This document shows positions 36,019 through 46,139 of a stretch of DNA of 64,000 bases, piece after piece. Position numbers and translations under genes: made by a program. Positions within the stretch are counted from its first letter, which is position 1; every line of letters starts with the position of its first letter. This DNA comes from Pseudidiomarina sp. (GTDB taxonomy: Bacteria > Pseudomonadota > Gammaproteobacteria > Enterobacterales > Alteromonadaceae): positions 39,445 to 103,444 of the forward strand of contig JALQTK010000003.1 in the NCBI GenBank assembly GCA_023260975.1. Reading direction: 5' to 3'. Below the pieces are notes generated by a model. That model was not told where the DNA came from, made no database searches, and was given only the letters and a program-made list of their open reading frames with translations.

Positions 36019-36777
36019 ATGCGTCGTAAACTAGTTATCAGTTGCTTGGCCTTGAGCGCAGTAGGGCTGATGCTGAGCGCCTGCAGCGAAGCTGCTCCGC
36101 AAGCACAGAGTGATGCTGCCAAGGCCAATCAAGTGACCAGTGAACAGGTAGATACCTCGCGTTTGAGCGCAATCGGTTTGCAGCTTGAATCGATTAAGCC
36201 GGCGCCGGTTGCGGGTTTATTTGAAGTAATGACTGACCAAGGCCTATTCTATCTCGGCAATAATGGCGCGCTGTTGATAAGTGGTCGAATCTTTGACATC
36301 AGCAGCGATGAGCCACTGAATTTGACCGATTTAAGCCTGAATACCATGCGCCAACAGCAATTACAGGACTACACCGATAGCATGCTGGTGTATGCCGCCG
36401 CCAAGCAAAAATATGTCATCACCGTCTTCACCGACCCAACCTGCGGCTATTGTAAACAACTGCACAAGAACATGGCTCAGTATCATGATGCTGGTATTAG
36501 CGTGCGCTACTTAGCTTATCCACGCAGCGGTGTAAGTAGCCCGGCCGGGCAAACACTGGCAAATGTCTGGTGTGCTGATGATCCGCTTAATGCCCTCAGT
36601 GTGGCAAAAAATGGTGGCACAGTAGCAACCGCTCGCTGTGCTAATCCAGTTGCCGAGCATTATGCGTTAGGGCAAAAATTCGGTGTGACTGGTACGCCGG
36701 CAATCATTTTGCCAAGCGGAGAGCTGATTCCGGGCTTATTACCACTGCCCATGTTGCTTGAGCGTTTAGCTGAATAA
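36019..36777 (+). CDS. dsbC: Thiol:disulfide interchange protein DsbC, predicted lipoprotein
   Basis: A 252-residue disulfide isomerase. The thioredoxin-like domain carries the CGYC active site in FTDPTCGYCKQLHKNM, the second cysteine pair is in VWCADDP / TARCANP, and cis-proline follows in TGTPAIILPSG. The N-terminal dimerisation domain precedes it. The odd feature is the signal: KLVISCLALSAVGLMLSACSE has a clear lipobox (LSAC) with Ser at +2, predicting lipidation and outer-membrane sorting, whereas E. coli DsbC is soluble. It lies between xerD and recJ as usual. Confidence 0.93.
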   Translation: MRRKLVISCLALSAVGLMLSACSEAAPQAQSDAAKANQVTSEQVDTSRLSAIGLQLESIKPAPVAGLFEVMTDQGLFYLGNNGALLISGRIFDISSDEPLNLTDLSLNTMRQQQLQDYTDSMLVYAAAKQKYVITVFTDPTCGYCKQLHKNMAQYHDAGISVRYLAYPRSGVSSPAGQTLANVWCADDPLNALSVAKNGGTVATARCANPVAEHYALGQKFGVTGTPAIILPSGELIPGLLPLPMLLERLAE

Positions 36778-36782
36778 GCGCC

Positions 36783-38495
36783 ATGACCGAGGTTTTGATC
36801 AAGCGCTACGCAGCAGCGCAGGTGCCGCAATTTGATCCGACACTGCCGTTGTTGGTACAACAAATTTTGGCACGGCGCGGTATTGAGCGGCCAGAGCAGC
36901 TCGATTTAACCACCAAACGGCTGCCGCATTTTAGCCTGCTAAAAGGTATTGAGGTGGCAGCGGCAATAGTCGTTGAAGCGTTGCGTACTGATCGCGTTAT
37001 TTGTGTTTGTGGCGATTTTGATGCCGATGGTGCTACCTCGACGGCGTTGATGGTCTCGGTGCTGCGGGCTATGGGGGCACGGCAATTGCACTATATTGTG
37101 CCGAATCGGTTTGCCGATGGGTACGGCCTATCGCCAGCCGTGGTGGCCCAAGCGTTGCAGTTGGGTAGTGAGTTAATCATTACCGTCGATAGTGGCATAT
37201 CCTGTCATGCCGGTGTTACGGCTGCAGTGCAAGCAGGATTAACCGTAGTGGTTACCGATCACCATCTGCCGGGCGCGGAATTACCGCCAGCCCATGCTAT
37301 CGTCAATCCAAATCAACCCGGCTGTGAATTTCCGAGTAAATCGATTGCTGGTGTTGGCGTCGCTTTCTATTTGTTATTGGCGATACGACAACAGCTGCGC
37401 GAGCGAGAGCTAGCTGCACCCAATTTAGCCCAGTGGCTGGATTTAGTGGCTTTAGGCACAGTTGCCGATGTGGTTAAATTTGACGATGTCAATCGCATAC
37501 TGGTGCAGCAAGGTCTGCAGCGTATTCGCAGTGGCTATTGTCGGCCCGGTATTCAAGCGTTATTGCAGGTGGCAGGGCGTGATCCGCAGCGTTTGCAAGC
37601 CATTGATTTAGGCTTCAGCTTAGGGCCGCGGATCAACGCCGCAGGCCGGCTTGACGATATGGCAACTGGGATTGAATGCCTGCTCGCTAGCGAGTTATCA
37701 GAGGCACTTGAACTGGCGCAGCAATTGGATGATTTTAATCGTGAGCGGCGCACTATTGAAACCAGCATGCGCGAATCAGCGCAACACTATGTGGCCGAAT
37801 TGCAGCGCAATTTGCATGATTTGCCGCCGATTTTGGTATTGCATCAGGCCGATTGGCATCAAGGGGTGGTCGGCTTGGTGGCTGGGCGTATGAAAGAGCA
37901 GGTGCATCGGCCGGTGATAGCGTTTGCCCAAGCCGATGATGGTAGTTTGAAGGGGTCAGCCCGCTCAATACCTGGTTTGCATATCCGCGATCTATTAGAA
38001 CGTGTGAACAGCTTGCATCCGCAGCTTATTGAGCGCTTTGGCGGGCACGCGATGGCGGCTGGATTAACCTTAGCGCCTGAGCATCTCGATGAATTTACTC
38101 GCGCCGTTACTGCGGTGGCAGAGCAGTGGCTGAGCGCTGAGCAGCTAACCCAAACCATGTGGTCTGATGGTGAGTTAGATGCCTCGACATTGCAGCAGCC
38201 TTTTGTGGAATTGTTAGAACGCCTCGGGCCATGGGGACAAGGCTTTGCCGAGCCGCGGTTTGACGGCGAATTTAAGTTATTACAGCAACGCTTGGTGGGT
38301 GAAAAACACTTAAAATTGGTGCTTGAAGGGCCTGATCGGGTTACCGTTGACGCCATCGCCTTTAATGTTGATTTAGCAGTTTGGCCTGATCCAAGCGTGC
38401 AGCGTATTCATGCCTTGTATCTAGTGCAATTAAATCACTTTCGCGGGCGCACTTCGGTGCAGCTGCAGCTAGAGCATTTGGTTGCTTTACGATAG
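36783..38495 (+). CDS. recJ: Single-stranded-DNA exonuclease RecJ
   Basis: A 570-residue DHH-family nuclease. Motif I is CVCGDFDADGATSTAL, the DHH motif is VVTDHHLPG, and the DHHA1 domain holds GHAMAAGLTL. The OB-like C-terminal domain ends the protein. It degrades 5' single-stranded ends in mismatch and RecF-pathway repair. The start lies five bases after dsbC. Confidence 0.95.
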   Translation: MTEVLIKRYAAAQVPQFDPTLPLLVQQILARRGIERPEQLDLTTKRLPHFSLLKGIEVAAAIVVEALRTDRVICVCGDFDADGATSTALMVSVLRAMGARQLHYIVPNRFADGYGLSPAVVAQALQLGSELIITVDSGISCHAGVTAAVQAGLTVVVTDHHLPGAELPPAHAIVNPNQPGCEFPSKSIAGVGVAFYLLLAIRQQLRERELAAPNLAQWLDLVALGTVADVVKFDDVNRILVQQGLQRIRSGYCRPGIQALLQVAGRDPQRLQAIDLGFSLGPRINAAGRLDDMATGIECLLASELSEALELAQQLDDFNRERRTIETSMRESAQHYVAELQRNLHDLPPILVLHQADWHQGVVGLVAGRMKEQVHRPVIAFAQADDGSLKGSARSIPGLHIRDLLERVNSLHPQLIERFGGHAMAAGLTLAPEHLDEFTRAVTAVAEQWLSAEQLTQTMWSDGELDASTLQQPFVELLERLGPWGQGFAEPRFDGEFKLLQQRLVGEKHLKLVLEGPDRVTVDAIAFNVDLAVWPDPSVQRIHALYLVQLNHFRGRTSVQLQLEHLVALR

Positions 38496-38538
38496 AATAA
38501 CCCACTTTTTCAGGAACTTGTTTTGGTGAGCCGTCAAA

Positions 38539-39637
38539 ATGTTTGAAACCAATGCTACATATGTTGCTATCAAAGAGATGCGTAAGCGCAGCGATACGCT
38601 TCGGGGGTATCTTTGACTATGACCATAAGGTTGAGCGCTTAGAAGAAGTATCGCGCGAATTGGAACAGCCGGAGCTGTGGAGTAACCAAGAGCGCGCCCA
38701 AGCATTGGGTAAAGAGCGGGTGGCGCTGGAACACGTGGTGAATACCTTAGGCAACTTGCAGCAAGGCCTAGAAGATGTTGAAGGCCTGGTGGATCTCGCC
38801 GTTGAAGCAGATGATGAAGCAACCTATCACGAAGCGGTGGCAGAATTAGAGCAATTAGAAGCACAATTAGCGACGTTAGAATTTCGCCGTATGTTCTCGG
38901 GTGAGCATGATCCGAGTGACTGCTATGTTGATATTCAGTCGGGTTCGGGCGGTACCGAAGCACAAGATTGGGCTAATATGCTGTTACGTATGTACCTGCG
39001 TTGGGCCGATGCACATGAATTTAAAGTTGAAATTACCGAGTTATCAGAAGGCGAGGTGGCCGGTATAAAATCGGCGACAGTGCGCGTACAAGGTGAATAT
39101 GCCTATGGCTGGCTGCGCACTGAAACGGGCGTGCATCGGTTGGTGCGCAAGTCACCGTTTGACTCAGGAAACCGCCGTCACACGTCGTTTGCGTCAGTAT
39201 TCGTCTACCCGGAAATTGATGATTCGATTGAAATTGAAATCAATCCGGCTGATTTGCGGGTTGACACCTACCGCGCTTCAGGTGCCGGTGGTCAACATGT
39301 TAACCGCACCGATTCAGCGATTCGAATCACCCACTTGCCATCGGGCATTGTGGTGCAGTGTCAGGCTGATCGCTCGCAACACAAGAACCGTGATGCCGCC
39401 ATGAAGCAGTTGCGAGCCAAGCTCTATGAAATGGAATTGCAGAAACAACTGGCAGAGAAACAAGCGTTAGAAGATACCAAGTCTGACATCGGTTGGGGCA
39501 GTCAGATCCGCTCCTATGTGTTAGACGATGCGCGCATCAAAGATTTACGTACTGGTATCGAAAATCGTAACACCCAAGCAGTGCTTGATGGCGCACTTGA
39601 TCCTTTTATTGAAGCAAGCCTTAAACAAGGTTTGTAA
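38539..39637 (+). CDS. prfB: Peptide chain release factor 2, with programmed +1 frameshift
   Basis: The true start is the ATG at 38539 ([14 protein letters not shown]), giving 25 codons up to an in-frame TGA at 38614. A +1 shift at CTTTGAC joins this to the long frame ([12 protein letters not shown]), making a 365-residue protein, the same length as E. coli RF2. The track start at 38543 is in the downstream frame and is artificial. The SPF tripeptide (RKSPFDSGN) recognises UGA/UAA and GGQ ([11 protein letters not shown]) catalyses peptide release. The gene is intact, not a pseudogene. Confidence 0.97.
38602..38617 (+). promoter_or_regulatory. RF2 programmed +1 frameshift site
   Basis: CGGGGGTATCTTTGAC: a Shine-Dalgarno-like GGGGG three bases before the slippery CTT, then the TGA stop and C. 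It is nearly identical to the E. coli signal (AGGGGG form). When RF2 is scarce, the ribosome pauses at TGA and slips +1, so RF2 controls its own level. Confidence 0.95.
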
Positions 39638-39668
39638 TACGCATAGCAACGGCACATAGGATTTTACC

Positions 39669-41180
39669 ATGACTGATATGACGCAAACCCCAGAGCTCGA
39701 CCTCAACTCGCAAATTGCTGAACGCAAGGCGAAGTTGGCGGCGCTGCGAAAACAGGGGGTGGCGTTTCCCAATGATTTTCGTCGCGACAGCACCGCAGCA
39801 CAGTTGCATGCGCAGTATGGCAGCGCTGACAAAGACCAGCTAGCCGCGCAAGGTATTCGAGTTAGCATTGCTGGTCGTATGATGACCCGTCGGATCATGG
39901 GCAAGGCTAGTTTTGCCACGTTGCAAGATATGTCTGGTCAAATACAGCTTTATGCAGCGCGTGATAGTTTGCCAGAAGGGGTCTACAACGAAGGTTTTAA
40001 AAAGTGGGATTTAGGCGACATTCTCGGTGCCAGCGGAACGTTATTTATTACGAATACTGGCGAACTCAGTGTCCATGTCGATGAGCTGCGGCTGCTGACA
40101 AAGGCATTACGGCCGCTGCCCGACAAGTATCATGGTTTAACTGACCAAGAAACCCGCTACCGTCAGCGTTACCTTGATTTAATCGCCAACCAACAGTCGC
40201 GTGAAACCTTTATAATGCGCTCGAAAGTAGTGGATTATATTCGCCGCTATTTAGCTGAGCGTGAATTTCTAGAAGTCGAAACGCCGATGATGCAGACCAT
40301 TCCAGGTGGAGCTACGGCGCGACCATTTACCACCCATCATAACGCCTTAGATATGCAGCTCTATCTGCGTATCGCACCGGAATTGTACTTGAAGCGCTTA
40401 GTGGTGGGCGGCTTTGAAAAAGTTTTTGAAATCAATCGCAACTTCCGTAATGAGGGGCTATCGACCCGGCATAATCCGGAATTCACCATGCTCGAATTCT
40501 ACTGGGCGTATGCCGATTATCGCGATTTAATGGACCTCACCGAAGACCTGTTGCGCGGTTTAGCTCAGGATATTTTGGGCAGCCATCAGTTCAGCAGTGA
40601 AGGGGTGGACTATGACTTTAGCCAGCCGTTTGCTCGCATGACCGTCAATGAGGCGATTATGGCGCATTTGCCCTCTAGCAGCGCGGCGCAACTGGATGAC
40701 TTTGAACAAGCCAAGGCACTGGCGCAGAGCTTAGACATTCAGGTCAAACCAAATTGGGGCTTAGGCAAAGTTCAGATTGAAATTTTTGAAGCCGTGGCCG
40801 AACACAAATTACTGCAACCGACTTTTATTACCGCGTATCCGGCGGAGGTTTCACCACTGGCGCGGCGTAACGATGATAATCCGCATATTACCGACCGCTT
40901 CGAGTTTTTTGTTGGTGGTCGTGAGTTAGCGAACGGTTTTTCTGAGTTGAACGATGCTGAAGACCAAGCGCAGCGGTTCCGCGATCAAGTGGAACAGAAA
41001 CAAGCGGGCGACGATGAGGCGATGTTCTACGACGATGACTACATCACCGCGTTAGAGCACGGCTTGCCGCCAACGGCTGGCGAAGGTATTGGCATTGACC
41101 GCTTGGTGATGCTGTTAACCGACTCAGCGTCGATTCGTGATGTGTTGTTATTTCCGCACATGCGTCCGCGCAAAGGCTAG
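39669..41180 (+). CDS. lysS: Lysyl-tRNA synthetase, class II
   Basis: A 503-residue class II enzyme. OB-fold anticodon domain ([31 protein letters not shown]) then catalytic motifs: motif 2 in [32 protein letters not shown] and motif 3 in [30 protein letters not shown]. It charges tRNA-Lys. It follows prfB by 31 bases, the usual order. Its last 33 bases overlap the 3' end of the convergent PLP enzyme gene. Confidence 0.97.
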   Translation: MTDMTQTPELDLNSQIAERKAKLAALRKQGVAFPNDFRRDSTAAQLHAQYGSADKDQLAAQGIRVSIAGRMMTRRIMGKASFATLQDMSGQIQLYAARDSLPEGVYNEGFKKWDLGDILGASGTLFITNTGELSVHVDELRLLTKALRPLPDKYHGLTDQETRYRQRYLDLIANQQSRETFIMRSKVVDYIRRYLAEREFLEVETPMMQTIPGGATARPFTTHHNALDMQLYLRIAPELYLKRLVVGGFEKVFEINRNFRNEGLSTRHNPEFTMLEFYWAYADYRDLMDLTEDLLRGLAQDILGSHQFSSEGVDYDFSQPFARMTVNEAIMAHLPSSSAAQLDDFEQAKALAQSLDIQVKPNWGLGKVQIEIFEAVAEHKLLQPTFITAYPAEVSPLARRNDDNPHITDRFEFFVGGRELANGFSELNDAEDQAQRFRDQVEQKQAGDDEAMFYDDDYITALEHGLPPTAGEGIGIDRLVMLLTDSASIRDVLLFPHMRPRKG

Positions 41181-42317
41181 GGCTTGCTGTAAATCCGCCA
41201 ACAATTCGTTGGCATCCTCAATACCCGCCGATAAGCGCAGCATATCGGCCGGGCACGGGCTAGCTGGCCCCTCCACACTCGCTCGGTGTTCAATCAGACT
41301 CTCAACCCCACCGAGCGAGGTGGCACGTTTCCATAGCTTGGTTTGTGCGGCAACCGCAATAGCTGCTGCTTCGCCGCCGGCAACACGAATAGATAGCATA
41401 CCGCCAAAACCGCCCGACATTTGTTTGGCAGCGATAGCGTAGCCAGCGAAACTTGGTAAGCCTGGATACATTACCTCGATAATATCGTCATGATGCTGCA
41501 GCTGTTCGGCAATAAACTGCGCGTTGTGGCAGGCTTCACGTACGCGCAAATGCATGGTACGCATACCCCGTAATAATTGATGCGCATCATGTGGACTAGG
41601 AACTGCACCACCGCCTTTACGCACATTAATTACGCGTTGCCAGTAGTCGTCCATACGCGCACTTATCAGCGCGCCAGCAATGACATCAGAATGCCCATTG
41701 AGATATTTAGTTGCCGAGTGCATCACCACATCAGCACCTAAACTGAGTGGTTGGGTGAGCAGTGGGGTGGCACAGGTGGAATCCACCGCGAGGCGCGCAC
41801 CAATGCTGTGAGCCAGTTTTGCCATGGCAGCAATATCAGTAATAGTCCAGGTCGGATTGCCCGGTGTTTCAATCCAGATTAGTTTGGTTTTGCCTGGTTG
41901 CAAGGCCAGTTGCACTGCGCCAAGGTCGGTCATATCGACCAGCTCAATCTGCAAACCCCAGTCGCTGGCAAAGCCTAACAGCCAATTACGCAGGGCCCAA
42001 TACATAACCTTTGGTGCAAGCACGTGATCACCGGGTTGCAAGGCCTGAAATACCGCAGTTGCTGCTGCCATACCCGAGCCAAAAAGCAGCGCATCAGCAC
42101 CGTTCTCTAGCTGACAAAGTAAGGCTTCTACTGGCTTATAACTTGGGTTATCAGCCCGCGAGTACACATTGCCATTGGGGTAACTATTATCGGCACCACG
42201 AATATAGGTGGTTGCTACATGAATAGGCAAGACTACGCCTTGGGTGCTCTCATCAATGCTACCCAAGGCTTGGGCAAGAGCAGTAGCAGAACTGAACGAA
42301 TAGGGAGGCTTTGGCAT
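41148..42317 (-). CDS. Cystathionine gamma-synthase family PLP-dependent enzyme
   Basis: A 389-residue protein of the Cys/Met metabolism PLP family. The substrate/cofactor loop [34 protein letters not shown] and the Schiff-base lysine in [21 protein letters not shown] are clear. The usual YGGTYRL segment is replaced by [21 protein letters not shown], so substrate preference may differ from MetB. Candidate activities are cystathionine synthase/lyase or methionine gamma-lyase; I cannot decide. No other methionine gene is adjacent. Its end overlaps lysS by 33 bases. Confidence 0.83.
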   Translation of the reverse strand: MPKPPYSFSSATALAQALGSIDESTQGVVLPIHVATTYIRGADNSYPNGNVYSRADNPSYKPVEALLCQLENGADALLFGSGMAAATAVFQALQPGDHVLAPKVMYWALRNWLLGFASDWGLQIELVDMTDLGAVQLALQPGKTKLIWIETPGNPTWTITDIAAMAKLAHSIGARLAVDSTCATPLLTQPLSLGADVVMHSATKYLNGHSDVIAGALISARMDDYWQRVINVRKGGGAVPSPHDAHQLLRGMRTMHLRVREACHNAQFIAEQLQHHDDIIEVMYPGLPSFAGYAIAAKQMSGGFGGMLSIRVAGGEAAAIAVAAQTKLWKRATSLGGVESLIEHRASVEGPASPCPADMLRLSAGIEDANELLADLQQALAFARTHVRK

Positions 42318-42365
42318 AGCGCGCTCATGAGCTAAGTTAATCGAGTCATCAGCTTATCACAGCAC

Positions 42366-42396
42366 AAAAAAAACCGCAGCGGCTGCTGCGGTTTTT
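42366..42396 (-). terminator. Terminator after the SlyD-type gene
   Basis: Stem AACCGCAGC / GCTGCGGTT, four-base loop, with a run of eight T on the minus strand; it lies 23 bases after the stop of the FKBP gene. Confidence 0.87.
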
Positions 42397-42418
42397 GTCA
42401 GGTCGTTAGCTAAACGAT

Positions 42419-42907
42419 TTAGTGATCGTGATGGTCGCCGTGCGGATGCACATGGCCATGGTCAAGTTCACTTGGGGTGGCATCGCGCACTTCAACCACT
42501 TCAACGTCGAAGGTGAGGGTAATGCCAGCTAATGGGTGATTACCGTCAACGGTGACTTCGTCATCGCTAACATCAACGATAACAACAGACTGCTCGCCGT
42601 TATCAGTACTGGCGCGGAACTGCATGCCCGGAGCCACGTCACTGCCAGCAAACAAGCTGCGCGGAACGGCTTGAACCAAGCTGTCATGACGCTCGCCGTA
42701 GGCATCTTGCGGAGCTACTTCAGCAATAAACTTATCGCTGACAATACGGCCAGCAAGGGCATCTTCGAGGCCTTTGATTAACATGCCACGACCAAAAATA
42801 AATTGTAGCGGTTGGCCTTGTTGTGATTGATCCAAAATATCGCCTTTGTCGGTCTTGACGGTGTAGTGAATACCAACGACTTTATCCTGGCTAATTGTTT
42901 GACTCAT
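42419..42907 (-). CDS. FKBP-type peptidyl-prolyl isomerase, SlyD family
   Basis: A 162-residue protein with FKBP core (VVGIHYTVKTDKGDILDQSQQGQPLQFIFGRGMLIKGLEDALAG), an inserted IF chaperone domain (PQDAYGERHDSLVQAVPRSLFAG) and a histidine-rich tail HGHVHPHGDHHDH able to bind nickel or zinc. This layout is that of SlyD, which isomerises prolyl bonds, chaperones and delivers nickel to hydrogenase. No hydrogenase gene lies in the window. It overlaps ygfZ by four bases (ATGA). Confidence 0.9.
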   Translation of the reverse strand: MSQTISQDKVVGIHYTVKTDKGDILDQSQQGQPLQFIFGRGMLIKGLEDALAGRIVSDKFIAEVAPQDAYGERHDSLVQAVPRSLFAGSDVAPGMQFRASTDNGEQSVVIVDVSDDEVTVDGNHPLAGITLTFDVEVVEVRDATPSELDHGHVHPHGDHHDH

Positions 42908-43857
42908 GATTCATCCAAGTTATAGGGCAGTGGGTAAATTTCCAACAGACTGGTGTCATCACCTTGAATCCGTAGCGGTGTATCGGCACTCAGGTCCGAC
43001 GGAAGCACGGCTAACAGGTCAAGTTGATGTTCGGCACGGCTCACTGCATTGATGACCGTACCGGCTGTTCGCCAATGCGCACCCAATTGTTGCTCAACCA
43101 CTGCTGCTGCTTGGGTTGGCTGGCCTTGGCCACGTAAATGAAACAACGCACGTTTTTGTTTACCCAGATATTTCATCCGAGCAATGGTCTCTTGGCCGAT
43201 ATAACAACCTTTTTTAAAACTAATGCCGTGCAACGCCTGAACATTCAGCATTTGCGGCACGAACTGCTGTATTGTAGCAGATTGTAAGGTGGCTCGACCA
43301 CGGTCGATTTCCAATAAGTGCCATAGCCACTGGTCGCTATTGGTCGCCAATGCAGTTTGACTTACCAGCAGATACTGCTCAGGTTGGTCGCCTATTTGCA
43401 GAACTAATTGCTGTGCGCTGGCAGTAACCGGTTGCGGCACATCGATGCGTAACGACTGCCCGAATAGTTCCGCTACTCGAGCTGGTGCGGCGCTACCAAA
43501 AATACCGTACAGGGGAAAATCGGCACTGGCATCGCGAATGGTGGTTTGGCTGAATACCGCAAATTTCTGTAATTGGCTAATACTTGCTTGTAACGCGTCG
43601 TTACTCGTAATCAGGAGCCAGCGATCGCCCCAGCGCGCGACAAATAATGTCGCCAGTGCTTTACCTTTATTGTCGCAATGACTGGCGTAGAGCCAATTAT
43701 CAGCGCTTAGTTCATGCATGTCACAGCTTAATTGACCTTGCAAAAATTGTTCTGATTGCGGCCCAATCAGTTCAATGACGCCGTAATCAGTTAGGGAAAC
43801 CGTTACGTATTCTGGCACAGCTTTGGTAAACTCTGGTGTCGACACACTGAACCTCAT
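42904..43857 (-). CDS. ygfZ: tRNA-modifying / Fe-S assembly protein YgfZ
   Basis: A 317-residue folate-binding protein of the GcvT-like family. The conserved signature is SFKKGCYIGQETIARMKYLG (K-G-C-Y-x-G-Q-E) near residues 216-235. N-terminal domain includes LIGPQSEQFLQGQLSCD. YgfZ uses tetrahydrofolate to help some Fe-S proteins such as MiaB. It is divergent from sdhE, an arrangement also found in E. coli (ygfZ next to sdhE/ygfX). Confidence 0.93.
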   Translation of the reverse strand: MRFSVSTPEFTKAVPEYVTVSLTDYGVIELIGPQSEQFLQGQLSCDMHELSADNWLYASHCDNKGKALATLFVARWGDRWLLITSNDALQASISQLQKFAVFSQTTIRDASADFPLYGIFGSAAPARVAELFGQSLRIDVPQPVTASAQQLVLQIGDQPEQYLLVSQTALATNSDQWLWHLLEIDRGRATLQSATIQQFVPQMLNVQALHGISFKKGCYIGQETIARMKYLGKQKRALFHLRGQGQPTQAAAVVEQQLGAHWRTAGTVINAVSRAEHQLDLLAVLPSDLSADTPLRIQGDDTSLLEIYPLPYNLDES

Positions 43858-43922
43858 GACTAGTTGCGATAACGACTAAATGGGGATGAAACTATAGTAT
43901 ACAAGGGTTACAAGGATTGCTC

Positions 43923-44195
43923 ATGGAAAAGCTGCAACAATCTGCCGATTTATTGACGAATAAAAATCGCATGCGTTGGGCCTGTCGGCGCGGTATGTTG
44001 GAACTTGATGTGTTATTTCGACCGTTTGTTGATGACGCTTACGATGATCTCAACACCCAGCAGCAAGGCGTGTTTAGGCGCTTACTGACCTGTGATGATC
44101 CGGATTTATTCGCTTGGTTTATGGGCCATCAACAGTGTCCAGATAGCGAGTTGCAGGGCATGATTGAGATTATCTTGCGGCGTGTGAAGGTGTAG
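43923..44195 (+). CDS. sdhE: FAD assembly factor SdhE
   Basis: The ATG at 43923 follows AAGGA by six bases and gives 90 residues; the TTG at 43917 overlaps this site. The signature RRGMLELDVLF with the RGxxE core that contacts the flavinylation site is present, followed by LLTCDDPDLFAWFMG. It promotes covalent FAD attachment to succinate dehydrogenase. It is divergent from ygfZ and followed by a YgfX-like gene. Confidence 0.94.
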   Translation: MEKLQQSADLLTNKNRMRWACRRGMLELDVLFRPFVDDAYDDLNTQQQGVFRRLLTCDDPDLFAWFMGHQQCPDSELQGMIEIILRRVKV

Positions 44196-44201
44196 TACCT
44201 C

Positions 44202-44483
44202 ATGCTATGGCAACTGGCCATGTGCCCGCCGCGTTGGTTTACTAGTAAGCAACAATGCTGGGGTATTGATCCTGAGCGGCAGCAATTGGTCAGTTTGATC
44301 GATTTAGATCAAGTGCTCTGGCGAGTGGGTCAACCGGTATTAGCAACACCACTATTTATTTTATTGCCGTTGACTGCTCAGCACACTGGTCAACAGCGCT
44401 GGTGGTTTTGCTGGCACAGTTGGCTGAGTCAAATGGATTATCGCCGGCTACTGCGTGCTTGCTGGCGTTGGCGTCAACACTGA
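44202..44483 (+). CDS. YgfX-like small protein without membrane segment
   Basis: A 93-residue, tryptophan-rich protein (12 Trp) starting six bases after sdhE. E. coli has ygfX (cptA) directly after sdhE; its second half carries strands ending in a YRRLLR-like helix. Here [35 protein letters not shown] and [16 protein letters not shown] resemble that half, but the N-terminal pair of membrane spans is missing. It could be a shortened YgfX or an unrelated small protein. No strong ribosome site. It overlaps the convergent nadB by 36 bases. Confidence 0.55.
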   Translation: MLWQLAMCPPRWFTSKQQCWGIDPERQQLVSLIDLDQVLWRVGQPVLATPLFILLPLTAQHTGQQRWWFCWHSWLSQMDYRRLLRACWRWRQH

Positions 44484-46061
44484 CGGCTCTGCTGTTGCGG
44501 CAGTATCGGGGTAATCCAAATTGTAATGCAGACCGCGGCTCTCGCTGCGCAGCATAGCGCAACGTACGATTAGTTCAGCGACTTGGAGCAGATTCCTTAG
44601 TTCCAGTAGGTTATTACTGACCCGACAATTACTGTAGTATTCGTGGATCTCTTGTTGCAGTAGTTCTATCCGCCGTAAGGCCCGCTCTAAGCGTTTGTTG
44701 GTGCGCACAATACCGACATAATCCCACATAAATAAGCGCAGCTCATGCCAATTGTGCTGAATAATCACTTCTTCATCGGAATCACCGACGCGGCTTTCAT
44801 CCCAGGCCGGTAACTGCATTGCGACGTGAACTTGAGGCAGCTGCTGGCGAATATCTGCTGCCGCGGAACGGGCAAATACAACACACTCTAATAACGAGTT
44901 GCTCGCCATTCGGTTGGCGCCATGCAGACCGGTATAAGCCACTTCACCAATGGCGTATAAATTAGCAATGTCGGTCCGTGCGTTTAGGTCGGTGACGACG
45001 CCACCGCAGGTGTAGTGTGCAGCGGGCACCACCGGCATCGGTTGGCGGGTAATATCAATACCCAAGCTAAGGCATTTTTCATAGATGGTCGGAAAATGCT
45101 CGCGAATAAAGTCGGCGGGCTTATGCGATATATCCAAATACATACAATCGGCGCCGAGGCGTTTCATTTCATAGTCGATAGCGCGTGCCACGACATCACG
45201 CGGAGCAAGCTCGGCGGCGCTGTGAAAATCGGGCATAAAACGGCTACCATCAGGACGTTTTAATACTGCTCCTTCGCCGCGCAATGCCTCAGTCAGTAAA
45301 AAGCTGTGTGCTTGTGGATGATACAAGCAGGTTGGATGAAACTGGTTGAATTCCATATTCGCCACGCGGCAGCCAGCGCGCCAGGCCATGGCAATACCAT
45401 CACCGCTGGCAACATCGGGGTTACTGGTATATTGATAGACTTTACTGGCGCCGCCGGTAGCGAGCGCGACAAAGCCGGCGCTAACGGTTTCAACGCGTTG
45501 TGCCGCACGGTTCCAAATGTAAGCGCCATAGCAGCGTGGTTGGCCACCTAAGTGCTTGTGGGTAATCAGGTCAACGGCGTTGAAACGCTCTAGAATGGTA
45601 ATATTGGGATGCTGACGAACACGCTCTACGAGGGTGGTTTGAACTGCTTTACCGGTGGCATCGGCGGCATGTAAAATACGCCGATGGCTATGGCCGCCTT
45701 CTTGATTGAGATGGTATTTCGGTTCGCTGCCTGAGGCGGGCATGCGATCAAAGCCAACGCCCATGTCAATCAGCCATTGCAGACTTTCACGGGCATGACG
45801 GGTGGTGAATTCAACCGCTGCTAAATCACACAAACCGGCGCCGGCAATCAGAGTATCTTGAATGTGGCTGTCGATGCTATCATGTTCATCGAATACAGCG
45901 GCAATGCCGCCTTGGGCATAGTAAGTGGAGCCTTCGGTCAGTGGACCTTTAGAGAGCACCAAAATTTGTGCATGGTCAGCTAATTGAAGTGCTAAGGTTA
46001 AACCGGCTGCGCCACTGCCAACAATGAGTACATCGCATTGATAATCTGTTGTTTGTTCCAT
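44448..46061 (-). CDS. nadB: L-aspartate oxidase
   Basis: A 537-residue flavoprotein. The FAD motif [20 protein letters not shown] opens the protein, with [15 protein letters not shown]-like [38 protein letters not shown] and [30 protein letters not shown] as family blocks, and a C-terminal helical domain. It oxidises aspartate to iminoaspartate for NAD synthesis. It is divergent from rpoE, as in E. coli. It is distinguished from SdhA/FrdA by the length and HYTCGGV motif. Confidence 0.96.
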   Translation of the reverse strand: MEQTTDYQCDVLIVGSGAAGLTLALQLADHAQILVLSKGPLTEGSTYYAQGGIAAVFDEHDSIDSHIQDTLIAGAGLCDLAAVEFTTRHARESLQWLIDMGVGFDRMPASGSEPKYHLNQEGGHSHRRILHAADATGKAVQTTLVERVRQHPNITILERFNAVDLITHKHLGGQPRCYGAYIWNRAAQRVETVSAGFVALATGGASKVYQYTSNPDVASGDGIAMAWRAGCRVANMEFNQFHPTCLYHPQAHSFLLTEALRGEGAVLKRPDGSRFMPDFHSAAELAPRDVVARAIDYEMKRLGADCMYLDISHKPADFIREHFPTIYEKCLSLGIDITRQPMPVVPAAHYTCGGVVTDLNARTDIANLYAIGEVAYTGLHGANRMASNSLLECVVFARSAAADIRQQLPQVHVAMQLPAWDESRVGDSDEEVIIQHNWHELRLFMWDYVGIVRTNKRLERALRRIELLQQEIHEYYSNCRVSNNLLELRNLLQVAELIVRCAMLRSESRGLHYNLDYPDTAATAEPSVLTPTPASTQ

Positions 46062-46139
46062 ATTTTATGCAGCTATAATGCGTTCAAACGCGAATTTGCC
46101 TTGGAATGACGGCGATTTTACTCTTTTATTATTTTTTTG

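Noticed and set aside
37859-38356. 165-residue antisense ORF within recJ
   Set aside because: Low-complexity composition (Ser/Pro/Cys-rich) typical of a shadow frame; recJ is intact on the other strand.
38539-38640. prfB as a frameshifted pseudogene
   Set aside because: The stop lies exactly in the conserved RF2 recoding site, and the shifted product has the normal 365 residues.
38487-38963. 158-residue minus ORF across the recJ-prfB junction
   Set aside because: Opposite strand of well-supported genes, with the composition of a shadow frame and no motif.
44356-44562. 68-residue minus ORF over the YgfX-like gene end
   Set aside because: Overlaps nadB in another frame and shows no ribosome site or motif.
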